Source of the DNA: Paraglaciecola sp. MB-3u-78
Lineage (GTDB): Bacteria; Pseudomonadota; Gammaproteobacteria; Enterobacterales; Alteromonadaceae
Assembly (NCBI RefSeq): GCF_002835935.1
Contig: NZ_PJCF01000011.1
Location: 1 to 64,000 of the forward strand
Direction of reading: 5' to 3'
Length of the DNA: 64,000 nt
Under the pieces are notes generated by a model. That model searched no databases. It saw only the letters and a list, made by a program, of their open reading frames with translations, and had not been told where the DNA came from. The position numbers and the translations under genes were made by a program. How positions within the stretch are numbered: the first letter of the stretch is position 1; each line of letters starts with the position of its first letter. This document shows, piece after piece, positions 28,596 through 37,335 of the stretch.

Positions 28596-28766
28596 TTGGA
28601 AACACTATTAAAAAAATTAATACAATTGACAATATTATGGACTTTTTGTTTGCAAGTTTTGTCTTGCAATCCGACTCACGCGACTTTTTTAGTGGCCTAC
28701 CCAAACATTGATTTATTGATAACCAATGGAAAAGTATTGGATGGCTTAGGCAATACGGCAGTTGCC
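28596..28766 (+). pseudogene. N-acyl-D-amino-acid deacylase (amidohydrolase), N-terminal stub
   Basis: From TTG 28596 the translation has a hydrophobic export signal (LLKKLIQLTILWTFCLQVLS, followed by Cys) and then IDLLITNGKVLDGLGNTAVA, the standard beginning of D-aminoacylase/amidohydrolase proteins. The match stops at about 28766 and a stop follows at 28794-28796. More than 400 residues with all metal ligands are missing. It stands just behind the flavoprotein on the same strand and would complete a logical pathway: deacylation of N-acyl-D-amino acids followed by oxidation. Confidence 0.72.
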
Positions 28767-29022
28767 GTGGTCTGGGCCAACATATCATTGGGGTAATAAC
28801 TACCAAATAGACTGAGCGTTTCTAGTTCTGTTAATTCATTTAGCTGTGCAAAATAAAAAAATTGCAGGAACTCTTATTACTACCCGCTTCATTTACTAGC
28901 ACACGATTAGTAAAGTTAGTGGGTGTGTAATCATAAAACTGACTGATTATCTGCATTGTTTGTTCAAACTCAATGTAGGTTGGGACAGTGTGGAGTTGAA
29001 AAATCAAATCATTAACGGTCAT
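28767..29022 (-). pseudogene. HopJ-type III effector family protein, frameshifted and truncated
   Basis: From ATG 29022: VNDLIFQLHTVPTYIEFEQT, then FTNRVLVNEAGSNKSSCNF, clear matches to the widespread small HopJ family (about 110 residues; despite the name, a housekeeping-like gene of unknown function in many gammaproteobacteria). At a run of seven A (28855-28861) the frame shifts; one more base would restore FYFAQLNELTELETLSLFGS and YYPNDMLAQ. The last conserved part (the Asp-His...Arg-Asn-Phe segment) is gone, replaced by the deacylase stub on the other strand. Confidence 0.78.
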
Positions 29023-29039
29023 AGTGTATCCAAAGATGT

Positions 29040-29396
29040 TTATGCACCGATTTCAAAAGAAAAGGTTAATTGGCAATCAATATGTTTGAGTATTTTATTG
29101 ACGAACATCGGTGTGGCAACTGTCCTTGAGTGATTATCTGATGTGACAGCAATAAGAATGTCGCAGTCTTGTAAAGGTATTTGCTGGCGAACATAAAAGA
29201 TATTCAAGTCGTCTAAATTATCTAAACCTTGGTTCAAACCAACAGAGCCAACAAAACAGTTTTTTTCGGGATGATGATCGTAAGTGACCCCATCGACTTC
29301 TCTGAGCAGTGTGATGGCTTGGAACTTATCTAGATTTAACAGGCGAAAAGTCACTTCGATTTTGATATTGATCACTCCTAAATACTGATGATACAC
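29040..29396 (-). CDS. Hypothetical protein, possibly DUF4279-like
   Basis: 118 residues from a GTG at 29394-29396; a later GTG (about 29372) would also give a plausible protein. Composition is soluble, with beta-rich IEVTFRLLNLDKFQAITLLR at the start and IFYVRQQIPLQDCDILIAVT in the second half. The start resembles DUF4279 but not enough to assign it. It ends 17 bases before the HopJ gene on the same strand, so the two were probably one transcription unit. Confidence 0.5.
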   Translation of the reverse strand: MYHQYLGVINIKIEVTFRLLNLDKFQAITLLREVDGVTYDHHPEKNCFVGSVGLNQGLDNLDDLNIFYVRQQIPLQDCDILIAVTSDNHSRTVATPMFVNKILKHIDCQLTFSFEIGA

Positions 29397-29600
29397 AGCC
29401 GTAATGTGCAGAATAAACAGCCATTAATTATATTCTAACTGTTTAATAAATATCGAGTTAGATCCTGTTTTGTCCAAAGACAAATAAAACATAATTCAGA
29501 TGTCTGGGGAAGATAGAATGTATTTCTGTGGATAATTGATGTGAAGTCATAATGAGGCTTTTAGTTTAAGCTAGTCAAGAGCCAGACCAAAGGAACCAAT

Positions 29601-29957
29601 ATGAGAATTGTGATTGGAAAATTCAGCAGTGAACCTTTTCATGCTTTATCAAAAAAAGAAGTCAGTTTGTTATTAAAAATAGTGCCTCAGGAATGGGCAG
29701 AACATGTATCCAGCGTGGTATTGAGTTCAAAGATATTTAAGAAAACTAAGCTCGTAAAACCAGTGGAATATACAGCCACAACTAAACAGCTAACGATCTA
29801 TTCAAGGGGCTTAGTTCGAGACGATATCGCCACACAACTGCTATATGAATTAGCGTTGATTGGTGCACAGGCCAAGGAGACTCAATCTGAGCAAGCCTGC
29901 GACCTAAATACAGTGATTAAACCTTATATGGATAAATTCTTGAAGGCTAGGTTTTAG
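29601..29957 (+). CDS. Hypothetical protein
   Basis: 118 residues, ATG 29601 with AAAGGAA upstream. Soluble, basic, mostly helical with a short beta region (TATTKQLTIYSRGLV). No signal peptide or known motif. It stands alone between the HopJ scar and the large membrane protein. Good ribosome site and codon use support a real gene. Confidence 0.6.
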   Translation: MRIVIGKFSSEPFHALSKKEVSLLLKIVPQEWAEHVSSVVLSSKIFKKTKLVKPVEYTATTKQLTIYSRGLVRDDIATQLLYELALIGAQAKETQSEQACDLNTVIKPYMDKFLKARF

Positions 29958-30379
29958 CTTCATCGAAGCTGGCCACGATGATATGTGAATAGTTATCGGG
30001 GATGCTACGCTAAACTGTCTGCAGACTTGAACTGGTTCAACCTAATTGATTCCCAGTATCCTCAGTCGCCTATTTATGACCCATCAATGATCAACCAAGT
30101 TAATTGATGGCTATCATGCTTGAATCCTAATTTTTGCAATTGAAGTGACTAAAATCCTCAAACCTAAAGGAGGGCGATATAGTTAATAAAGATTCGCGTA
30201 CGAGGGATCGCACAACAAGCAAACTATAAAATCTAGCCTAGGTTCCATTATGGTCCTTAAAAAGGTTGAATTTTTTGGGGAATGGAAATAAATACAAAGA
30301 CACCCTTAACCCTAGCCGTGGGAAATGTTTACAGGACTTGACTGAAAACGAGGGCGATGAGGTCAATGTCATTTATAAC
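29958..30379. other. Intergenic region, nothing recognised
   Basis: About 420 bases between convergent genes. No gene fragment, clear terminator or repeat was seen. Confidence 0.4.
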
Positions 30380-33300
30380 TTATTCCCCTAAAGTGCTAGA
30401 ACTGCCTTTCAAAAGTGCGACATTACGCAATAGCAATGGCACCATTCCCAATACCGCGGTCATAATTCCGATGGCAGAATCGATAGCCTGACCGCTGCTA
30501 AATACAGTAACAACCAATAAAACTAATACCATGGTGAATATTGGAATTCTCAACAATGACCAAATACCGCTATTTGCATCAGACTGCCATTCGATGATTG
30601 ATTCTTCCCGCTCAGCACTAAGGATAAAACGTTTGAAACTGTCATTGACTACGTGCCAGCCCGCATCTCTATATATATATCCACGACGCATCAAATGTTC
30701 CAGTACTTCGATATTAAGCGGATTGGCGTTGCCGCCCGAGGCTAGTTGATACAATAAGAAACGTTCGTTTTTGGTACACAATTCCCATTTCATTCTATAA
30801 AGTGCTCCAGCGTGCACTGCAAAAAAATCAATAATTTGATTGGGTTTCCAATGTTGATGTAAATTTGGTGCGCTAATTTTTGCATTGGGGTCTGTGAGTT
30901 TTATTTGTGCGTGATACTCGTTAAATGCTAATTCGATTTTGCGCAGTTCAGGCCAACCATTGGCTTCATTTTCAACCAGTTGCAATATGTCATCTACTTC
31001 TTTCGGCATAAATTTATTGGCCGGGGTCCAGTCATAAACCTTGGAGAATTTTGCAAACACTTTTGACCAACCCAGTTCTTCTGCAGCTAAAGCGACCGCG
31101 CTTTCTTCAAGGTGTGGATATTCGTCTTGTTTGATAAGCCGATAAATTGGCGCAGTATCAGAGACGATTACAATATTCAGGTGGGGTAAACCTAATATCG
31201 TTTTAGTGAACTCCAACGCAGATAATCGTCGTTCAGGCATAAATGCTAAGTCTTCATAACCTTCAATTACCAGAGTTTTAATATTGCCTTTATCTATTGA
31301 TATTAACTTATCAACAAAAGAGACATTATCGGATTGTTTAACCAATAGATCTTCAATCGTAAAAATTTTGTTTTCGTAAATACTCACGCCTAGCTTGCAC
31401 AGTTCTTTTGACACTTTACTTGCGGTGGAATGCAGTAATAATAAATGAATTGACTTAGATGCTTTTAACTCGCTACCAATATTAACCCATTTAGCATCTT
31501 GGCTAGCAATTTCAGTGGGGAAGGTTATCCTAAAGTCGTCACTTAGATGATCGCCAAAAAGACGTCTAACCAGTAATAATTCAATCAGTCTATGCATGAT
31601 AATAAGCTGAATAATCAACATCAAAATGGTAAACAACGGATTACTTGCACTTGCGTTAAGCATAAACACATCGGGGAAATATTTTAGTGGTAGTGACTCA
31701 TTTAATGAGGTTGAATTAATGGATGTGTTGTCTTTAGTCCTGGCAAGTTGACTCATTTCTGTTAACAACGAATCTGCAAAGGAAACATTGGAAAATAATG
31801 AATTAATCAATCCGTCCATGCCACTTCCTGACATTGAATGATTGTTTCTCACCCAGTTACCGTAGGCTGGATACAGCTTAGTCAACGATGCGTCGTTAAC
31901 CCAGTTTTTGCGGACATATTTATCCACCTTATCAGGTGCCATTAAATGTAAATAGTCATCTAATTCATTTTGATATTGCTCATTTTTAGCTAACAAGTGT
32001 CGACTTTCCAACTGTGCCTGATGTTGCAAAAGGTAACCGTTAGCACTATTAACAATAAGACTTGCAGGGACTGCACCAGTAAAAAATATGATTGCCAATA
32101 AGTATCCAATATAGGGCTTTGTGTAACGTTCTTTGTATTTCATACTGTCATTTGGAGAGTCATTGGTCGGCTTGTATATTTGCCAAATGACACCCCCGAT
32201 AAATGCGACCGCACCAATAGTGAAAAAGACCCAGTTAGATAGCTCATAGTTCCCGTTAATTAAGCCACTTGCAGTGCCAACCGCAACCAGTAATGACAAC
32301 ACAAAATAAACCGGTTTAAGGCTAGGAATGGCACCTCTTAAAACTGTTTTAGGGGGCGATTTATTTGATAAAGAATCTGGCGGCTCAGTTTTTAGAGCAA
32401 AGCCTGAATCCGAGGTATTCACGCTGGAGATTATCAATCTCAAAACAACACAACCAATTACCAACCAAATAGCAATTCTGATAGCTAAATCAGGCACAAT
32501 CCCCATCATAAATAATGAAAACAAAATGGCGCCCGAAATTAATATTATCCAAGCTTTGTAATGCCGTGTGTGTTTCGGATTGAAATATAACAAGCTGGCC
32601 CAGAAAGGTTGACTGGTCACATATCGAAAATACATATATATAGGTGTAATTATCAATAAAAACAAAATGATCGCCAAGAAAACCAATAACATATTGTTGA
32701 GGGCCGCTTCGGTTTCATCAAAAAATATCGCAAGTGTTAGATTTGGATCACTGGTTTTTAAGTGACCAAATTTTGAATCAAGAACATCCGAATTTTTCAA
32801 TAAACTACCTAACAAAAAGATATGTGATTTACCGCGATAAACGAGATCAAATTCCAAGACGTCTTTGACAACTTTTTGATTGGCTACAACATTGTGTAAT
32901 TGTTTGTTGTTGTCGGTTTCTATATAAATATTTTCAATCAAGCTACGCTGTTCATCACTATGAAAAAGCACCGTTCCCTCATTATTGAAAATCAAATAAC
33001 CAAAATTTCTTGGCATCACTCGATGAAAAAAAGTTCTTAGGCGAGTACCAAAACTCAATACCTTTTTATTTTCCTCGGTGATGTCAGAAAAAAGAGGGAT
33101 CGCGAACTGGGTGTTTTTTCGACCATCTCTGACGTTATTGATCCTTTCAAATACAATACCTGTGTCACATCCCGCATCTTGATACTTCCACACATTACAG
33201 TCGATAGCATCCTGAAAATATTGTCGATAATTCAAATTCACATCTCGACCCACCAACAAACTTTCGTTTATCCAGGCTGTGGGATAATTTTCGGCAAAAC

Positions 33301-34756
33301 GTCCTTTGTCATTGAGTACAAAGGTCCCTTCAATTAAATAGTCAAAGCGGTCGAGTTTATCGTCAATGATGTTGTTACTTGAGCTTTGTGAAAGCACTAG
33401 ACCTGTTTCCACACAGCTATTAAATACTTTCTTCTCTCCTTCCGGCTCTCCCCGATCGAAAGGTATTGTTATGCATATTGGCGCTTTGCTATTGTCAGAA
33501 AAAATAGTAGCCAGGGATTCAGTGTCGACCTTATCTTCCAGTTTTTTTGAATAAAGTTTCATCTCTCGCGAGAGTGTGCTGATTTCACTAGCCAATTCTT
33601 GATTAATCTGTTTATGCAGCATTTTACCTTGGTGGACTTTTTCACTTATCAAAAAACCGTAAAAAAGGTGATGATTCAGCGCGATGCTGGAAATACCCAC
33701 AACGACGATTAGGCCTAAACCGATTTGACTGACATCCCCACGACTAAATGCATATTTGGGCGAAACAAAACGTAATTTAATGACCGGCAATAAAGCGACT
33801 AACCCTAACAGTAGCAACACAAACCACAATGCAGTGTTGGGTGATACGCTTAGTTTGGCTAAACGCAATTCGTCAGCAGGAATCATTCCAATCAAAAATA
33901 TTTGGTTGGAATTAGTAGCGTGAAAACTTAAATTTACGGGTTGAATAAATATTCGGTATGCAATGCCACCAATTGTAGTGTCAACGATTTCGCTCATTTC
34001 AGGAGGTTGCTTTGAACCCTCCTGTATTTCGTCTGAATGACTTTGCTGATTTTGCTGCGACACTAAATCAAAAAATTTACCCACATCTCGAATTTGTAGG
34101 TCTGCGGTTTCGACACCTTGTCTGTTTAACTGCTTTCGTGCAATGACATTACCATCTTGTTTGACAATTAATATCAGGGGAAATCGCTGGATATTGGCGG
34201 GTATAAAATCACTGGTTTGAATTTCAAGTCCGTTAGCTTGGACTTGATCGCATGTCTCTTTTATTTCCCCACTTTGATTTTTACAACCCGTAAATCCAAG
34301 GTAACTTTTACCACTCTCGTGAAAGTATAATTTTTTAGCGATACTTTTTACGTTTTCTGGTGAGTTAGGAAGGTCATTGAGAGCAGCCATCTTTTGCTTC
34401 GCATAGTCAGGTTGTTCTGCAACCTTTAAACTGCGCAAATTCAAGCTACGGTTGGCCAGCCCGACGCGTTCTTGCATTTTGTCAGCGGCCTTTTTTTTGT
34501 CTAGCGTATTTTCTGAGTCGCTGTTCGATGCCAATTTTACGCGATTATTACCCAGTTCGGCAATTTCAAAAATTTGGCCTATTGATATAGATATACTCCG
34601 ACTGATTTCATTTAATTCGCGAAAATGGAGCCTGTTTTGATAATCTTCATTTTTTTGAATCTTGAAAAAATACATAGCGCTGGAGATGCCAATGGTCAGA
34701 AAAATAGTGACTGAAAATATAATTAGGCTGGATAAACGTCTTTTAACGGGTGACAT
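30380..34756 (-). CDS. Unrecognised 1458-residue multi-domain membrane protein
   Basis: Start ATG 34756 (TGGAG precedes it; an ATG four codons earlier lacks a site). Rough topology: TM 8-30; periplasmic 35-305; TMs near 310-330 and 345-372; second periplasmic region 375-685 resembling a Cache sensor (NYRQYFQDAIDCNVWKYQDA, FGYLIFNNEGTVLFHSDEQR); TMs near 690-717, 738-758, 762-782, 820-837, 847-863, 888-907; periplasmic 910-1040; TM 1045-1067; cytoplasmic 1080-1390; two C-terminal TMs. The cytoplasmic part has IHLLLLHSTASKVSKELCKL where a Walker A would be but without GxxGK(S/T), then TLVIEGYEDLAF (Walker-B-like) and LNIVIVSDTAP (sensor-1-like), then a winged-helix-like segment ending HVVNDSFKRFILS. 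A degenerate STAND/AAA fold is my inference. Monocistronic; function unknown. Confidence 0.85.
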   Translation of the reverse strand: MSPVKRRLSSLIIFSVTIFLTIGISSAMYFFKIQKNEDYQNRLHFRELNEISRSISISIGQIFEIAELGNNRVKLASNSDSENTLDKKKAADKMQERVGLANRSLNLRSLKVAEQPDYAKQKMAALNDLPNSPENVKSIAKKLYFHESGKSYLGFTGCKNQSGEIKETCDQVQANGLEIQTSDFIPANIQRFPLILIVKQDGNVIARKQLNRQGVETADLQIRDVGKFFDLVSQQNQQSHSDEIQEGSKQPPEMSEIVDTTIGGIAYRIFIQPVNLSFHATNSNQIFLIGMIPADELRLAKLSVSPNTALWFVLLLLGLVALLPVIKLRFVSPKYAFSRGDVSQIGLGLIVVVGISSIALNHHLFYGFLISEKVHQGKMLHKQINQELASEISTLSREMKLYSKKLEDKVDTESLATIFSDNSKAPICITIPFDRGEPEGEKKVFNSCVETGLVLSQSSSNNIIDDKLDRFDYLIEGTFVLNDKGRFAENYPTAWINESLLVGRDVNLNYRQYFQDAIDCNVWKYQDAGCDTGIVFERINNVRDGRKNTQFAIPLFSDITEENKKVLSFGTRLRTFFHRVMPRNFGYLIFNNEGTVLFHSDEQRSLIENIYIETDNNKQLHNVVANQKVVKDVLEFDLVYRGKSHIFLLGSLLKNSDVLDSKFGHLKTSDPNLTLAIFFDETEAALNNMLLVFLAIILFLLIITPIYMYFRYVTSQPFWASLLYFNPKHTRHYKAWIILISGAILFSLFMMGIVPDLAIRIAIWLVIGCVVLRLIISSVNTSDSGFALKTEPPDSLSNKSPPKTVLRGAIPSLKPVYFVLSLLVAVGTASGLINGNYELSNWVFFTIGAVAFIGGVIWQIYKPTNDSPNDSMKYKERYTKPYIGYLLAIIFFTGAVPASLIVNSANGYLLQHQAQLESRHLLAKNEQYQNELDDYLHLMAPDKVDKYVRKNWVNDASLTKLYPAYGNWVRNNHSMSGSGMDGLINSLFSNVSFADSLLTEMSQLARTKDNTSINSTSLNESLPLKYFPDVFMLNASASNPLFTILMLIIQLIIMHRLIELLLVRRLFGDHLSDDFRITFPTEIASQDAKWVNIGSELKASKSIHLLLLHSTASKVSKELCKLGVSIYENKIFTIEDLLVKQSDNVSFVDKLISIDKGNIKTLVIEGYEDLAFMPERRLSALEFTKTILGLPHLNIVIVSDTAPIYRLIKQDEYPHLEESAVALAAEELGWSKVFAKFSKVYDWTPANKFMPKEVDDILQLVENEANGWPELRKIELAFNEYHAQIKLTDPNAKISAPNLHQHWKPNQIIDFFAVHAGALYRMKWELCTKNERFLLYQLASGGNANPLNIEVLEHLMRRGYIYRDAGWHVVNDSFKRFILSAEREESIIEWQSDANSGIWSLLRIPIFTMVLVLLVVTVFSSGQAIDSAIGIMTAVLGMVPLLLRNVALLKGSSSTLGE

Positions 34757-35053
34757 TTCACACTCCATGTAATAACAATCTGTTTAATGGTATGACCTAT
34801 CAGCGACAACATATAAACGTCTAATAAAGACATAACAGCTAGGCGCTAATTATAAAAAATGCACTGCAAGCGATTTCAATATTGGTAGAAGATAATACCT
34901 CAGCAACTTTCGATAGTTGGGGTACTCATTTGATTTGCGTTGATTGTTTTTTAACCATGTTAATATAGTCGCTATTTCTCGGAATATGCAAATTCAATTT
35001 GATTGCGGGCCCTGTTGTTGTTTAGATTTTACTTACAGGAGGAGCACCGCAAA

Positions 35054-35201
35054 ATGAAATCAAAAAGTGTGGTTTAGTGACTTTTCTACAGACCCTATAA
35101 AAAGCATAGATGAAACTAGAGCCTTTAATACCATCCGCAATGGTATAAGCGTGGATCTAGGGGAGAGTCATTCAGATAAACCAGCAAACTTGATAAAGTG
35201 A
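35054..35201 (+). pseudogene. Possible small gene with one-base frameshift
   Basis: A strong AGGAGGAG site precedes ATG 35054, but the frame closes after seven codons (MKSKSVV). In the +1 frame the next bases read DFSTDPIKSIDETRAFNTIR and on to DKPANLIK with a stop at 35199-35201; removing one A near 35076 would join them into about 47-48 residues. The protein-like composition suggests a recently broken or mis-sequenced small gene. Unrecognised. Confidence 0.3.
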
Positions 35202-35311
35202 TTTAACCTTATTTGCATAAGTTTTTGAAGGTGAGTTTATAGATATTCTACAGCGGCTCTTATAGGATTTTTCAATGAGCCTGCCTCCACAGATATGGTG
35301 TAGCCAATACA

Positions 35312-35331
35312 AAACCGGCTTTCGCCGGTTT
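35312..35331 (-). terminator. Terminator of the chemoreceptor gene
   Basis: AAACCGGC-TTTC-GCCGGTTT hairpin with T-rich sequence on the minus-strand 3' side. The hairpin and about 15 flanking bases recur at 39755-39795 behind typA. Confidence 0.8.
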
Positions 35332-35367
35332 CAATTTAAAGCCTTTAAAGCGCGCAGCTAAATACCC

Positions 35368-36909
35368 CTATTTCTGTGCAAATGTAAGTCCCAAGGAACT
35401 TAAGGCATTAGTTCGTTGTTCAATTTTATGGGCCTCATCTTCCACCACTTCAGCTTGTTCAAGGTTTCGTCGTGAGGCGTCATTGATGTTAACAATATTT
35501 CGACTAATTTCCTGTGACACCATGCTTTGCTCTTCTGATGCAGCTGAAATTTGTATGGCTAGATCTGCTATAGATGACACGTCATTATAGACTTTAAGTA
35601 TAATATCTCTGGATTGGGTGGTTTCAAGCACACATAAATCCGCCGACTCTTTTCCTTTTAACATCGTATTCGACCAGCTCAATAATGTTGATTGTATTTC
35701 GCTAACAGAACTTTGTATTTGTTGGGTTGCTGAATGAGTTCTAGTAGACAATGCCCTTACCTCGTCGGCTACTACAGAGAAACCTCTCCCTTGCTCTCCA
35801 GCACGGGCAGCTTCAATCGCGGCATTAAGGGCAAGTAGATTTGTTTGGTCAGCAATCCCTTGAATCTCTTGCATAACCACGCCAATTTGCTCTGCTTCTT
35901 TAGCTAATTCACCGGCAGCAGTAGCTGATTCAGAAACTTCGTCAGCTAACTTGGACACTTGTAACATTGTTTTAGACATTGCATCAGTCGCTAATTTGCA
36001 GTCTACATGTACCGATTCAACCTTAGTTGAGGTGTTAACCGTGTTGTTAGCAATCTCAGAAATAGTGGCTGTCATCTCTTCTATTGCAGCAGAGACTTGA
36101 AATAACTCATTCGCCTCCTGTTCTACCCCTTTCTTAGCAAGAACAGAGGATTTTTTTAACAAGGCAGCGCCCATAGAAAGTACGTTAGTGCTATCAATCA
36201 CTCTTCCCAGTATGGTTTTAATTCGACCTTCACTCAATTTATTGGGGAAGTCTGCAATACTCACTAAACCTGAGCCACAAAACACATGGCGAGAAATACT
36301 GTCGTATTGTTTCTGCTGGTCAGCAAAGTAACGTGGTATTTGAATTAATTCAGAATTGAAAATTGCATAGGGCAGTGCCATAAACAATAACGAAAACCAT
36401 GGGGAGTAAAAACACAAGATTACAGTAATAAGAGATGTCATGAGGAAAACTGAATTCTTTATTATAGGCTTAGCAAATACGCCATCACCTTTGAAGCTGC
36501 CGCTATTAATGTGTGTGTATATACGTTCAGCTTGTTTGCGATAATCGGCTGCCAAGACTGTGCGTACAGATTGATAACCAGTCAATGTGCCATCTTCATA
36601 AACAGGCGTTACAAAAGCATCTACCCAATAATACTTTCCGTCTTTACAACGATTTTTTACAGCACCTCGCCACGCTTGTTTATTCTTCAACTTTTCCCAC
36701 ATATCGGCGAACGCCTCTTTGGGCATATCAGGGTGTCTTACAACGTTGTGATTTTTACCTAACAATTCTTGTTGGGAATATCCTGCAACTCGGCAAAATA
36801 CTTCATTAGCATAGGTAATAACACCACTTTTATCTGTAACAGAGACAAGCTCTTCATCAGATCCAAATAGGACTTCTTCATTTATTATGCTCTGGTTACC
36901 TCTCGTCAT
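35368..36909 (-). CDS. Aer-like methyl-accepting chemotaxis protein with PAS domain
   Basis: 513 residues. An N-terminal PAS domain (about 15-120) has [40 protein letters not shown] and [20 protein letters not shown], the arrangement of the FAD-binding energy sensor Aer. A hydrophobic hairpin (about 155-190, [20 protein letters not shown]) anchors it to the membrane without a periplasmic domain. The C-terminal signalling tip [20 protein letters not shown] and [20 protein letters not shown] is the universal MCP hairpin binding CheA/CheW. It likely senses redox or oxygen. Single gene with its own terminator. Confidence 0.93.
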   Translation of the reverse strand: MTRGNQSIINEEVLFGSDEELVSVTDKSGVITYANEVFCRVAGYSQQELLGKNHNVVRHPDMPKEAFADMWEKLKNKQAWRGAVKNRCKDGKYYWVDAFVTPVYEDGTLTGYQSVRTVLAADYRKQAERIYTHINSGSFKGDGVFAKPIIKNSVFLMTSLITVILCFYSPWFSLLFMALPYAIFNSELIQIPRYFADQQKQYDSISRHVFCGSGLVSIADFPNKLSEGRIKTILGRVIDSTNVLSMGAALLKKSSVLAKKGVEQEANELFQVSAAIEEMTATISEIANNTVNTSTKVESVHVDCKLATDAMSKTMLQVSKLADEVSESATAAGELAKEAEQIGVVMQEIQGIADQTNLLALNAAIEAARAGEQGRGFSVVADEVRALSTRTHSATQQIQSSVSEIQSTLLSWSNTMLKGKESADLCVLETTQSRDIILKVYNDVSSIADLAIQISAASEEQSMVSQEISRNIVNINDASRRNLEQAEVVEDEAHKIEQRTNALSSLGLTFAQK

Positions 36910-37335
36910 TATACTTTTCTCTTTATGTTCTCTGAATTAAGGTTTTTTTTGTTAAACGGTATTGTGCATTAAAAAGTAACGGCTTTAATTTTTAGCCTGA
37001 CTCGCTTCTATTATTAATATTTGCAGTCACATGGTTAACATCAGTATCAAATTTTTTAACCTTTTAATGTCAACGACATACCCTTTACTTTTCAGCAAAA
37101 ATCTAGTCCATAATCTCTAATAAGATATTAAACGTTGGGGGAATGTTGGCAATTAGTAAAAGTACGGAGTTTATCTATTAAATATGTAAAAAGGTCAGGG
37201 TGTTTTTAGGATTGAGTCATGTGAAAATACTGTGTAAAAGGGATACGGCTTAAAAATGAAGGTCGTTATTACACAAATAAGAAACCGACTTTCGCCGGTT
37301 TCTTATTTGTACTTTTAAAAGCTTGTAGCTAAAAC
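36910..37335. other. Intergenic region between the chemoreceptor gene and typA copy 1
   Basis: Contains the chemoreceptor promoter at the left side and the typA terminator at 37273-37310. Otherwise AT-rich with no recognised gene. Confidence 0.5.
37273..37310 (-). terminator. Strong terminator of typA copy 1
   Basis: A 17-base stem (37273-37289 with 37294-37310, one mismatch) and TTTC loop. The core is again the ACCGnC-TTTC-GCCGGT unit found behind the chemoreceptor and typA copy 2. The degenerate heptamers GCTTGTA GCTAAAA (37320-37333) lie between it and the stop codon. Confidence 0.85.

Larger units (their letters stand above)
34757..35367. other. Intergenic region upstream of the large membrane protein
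   Basis: Holds the promoter side of the 1458-residue gene (reading left), a possible broken small reading frame at 35054-35201 and the terminator of the chemoreceptor at 35312-35331. Nothing else recognised. Confidence 0.5.

Noticed and set aside
28840-29022. Intact 60-residue HopJ-like protein
   Set aside because: The family is about 110 residues and the remaining conserved sequence continues in another frame, so this is a frameshifted gene.
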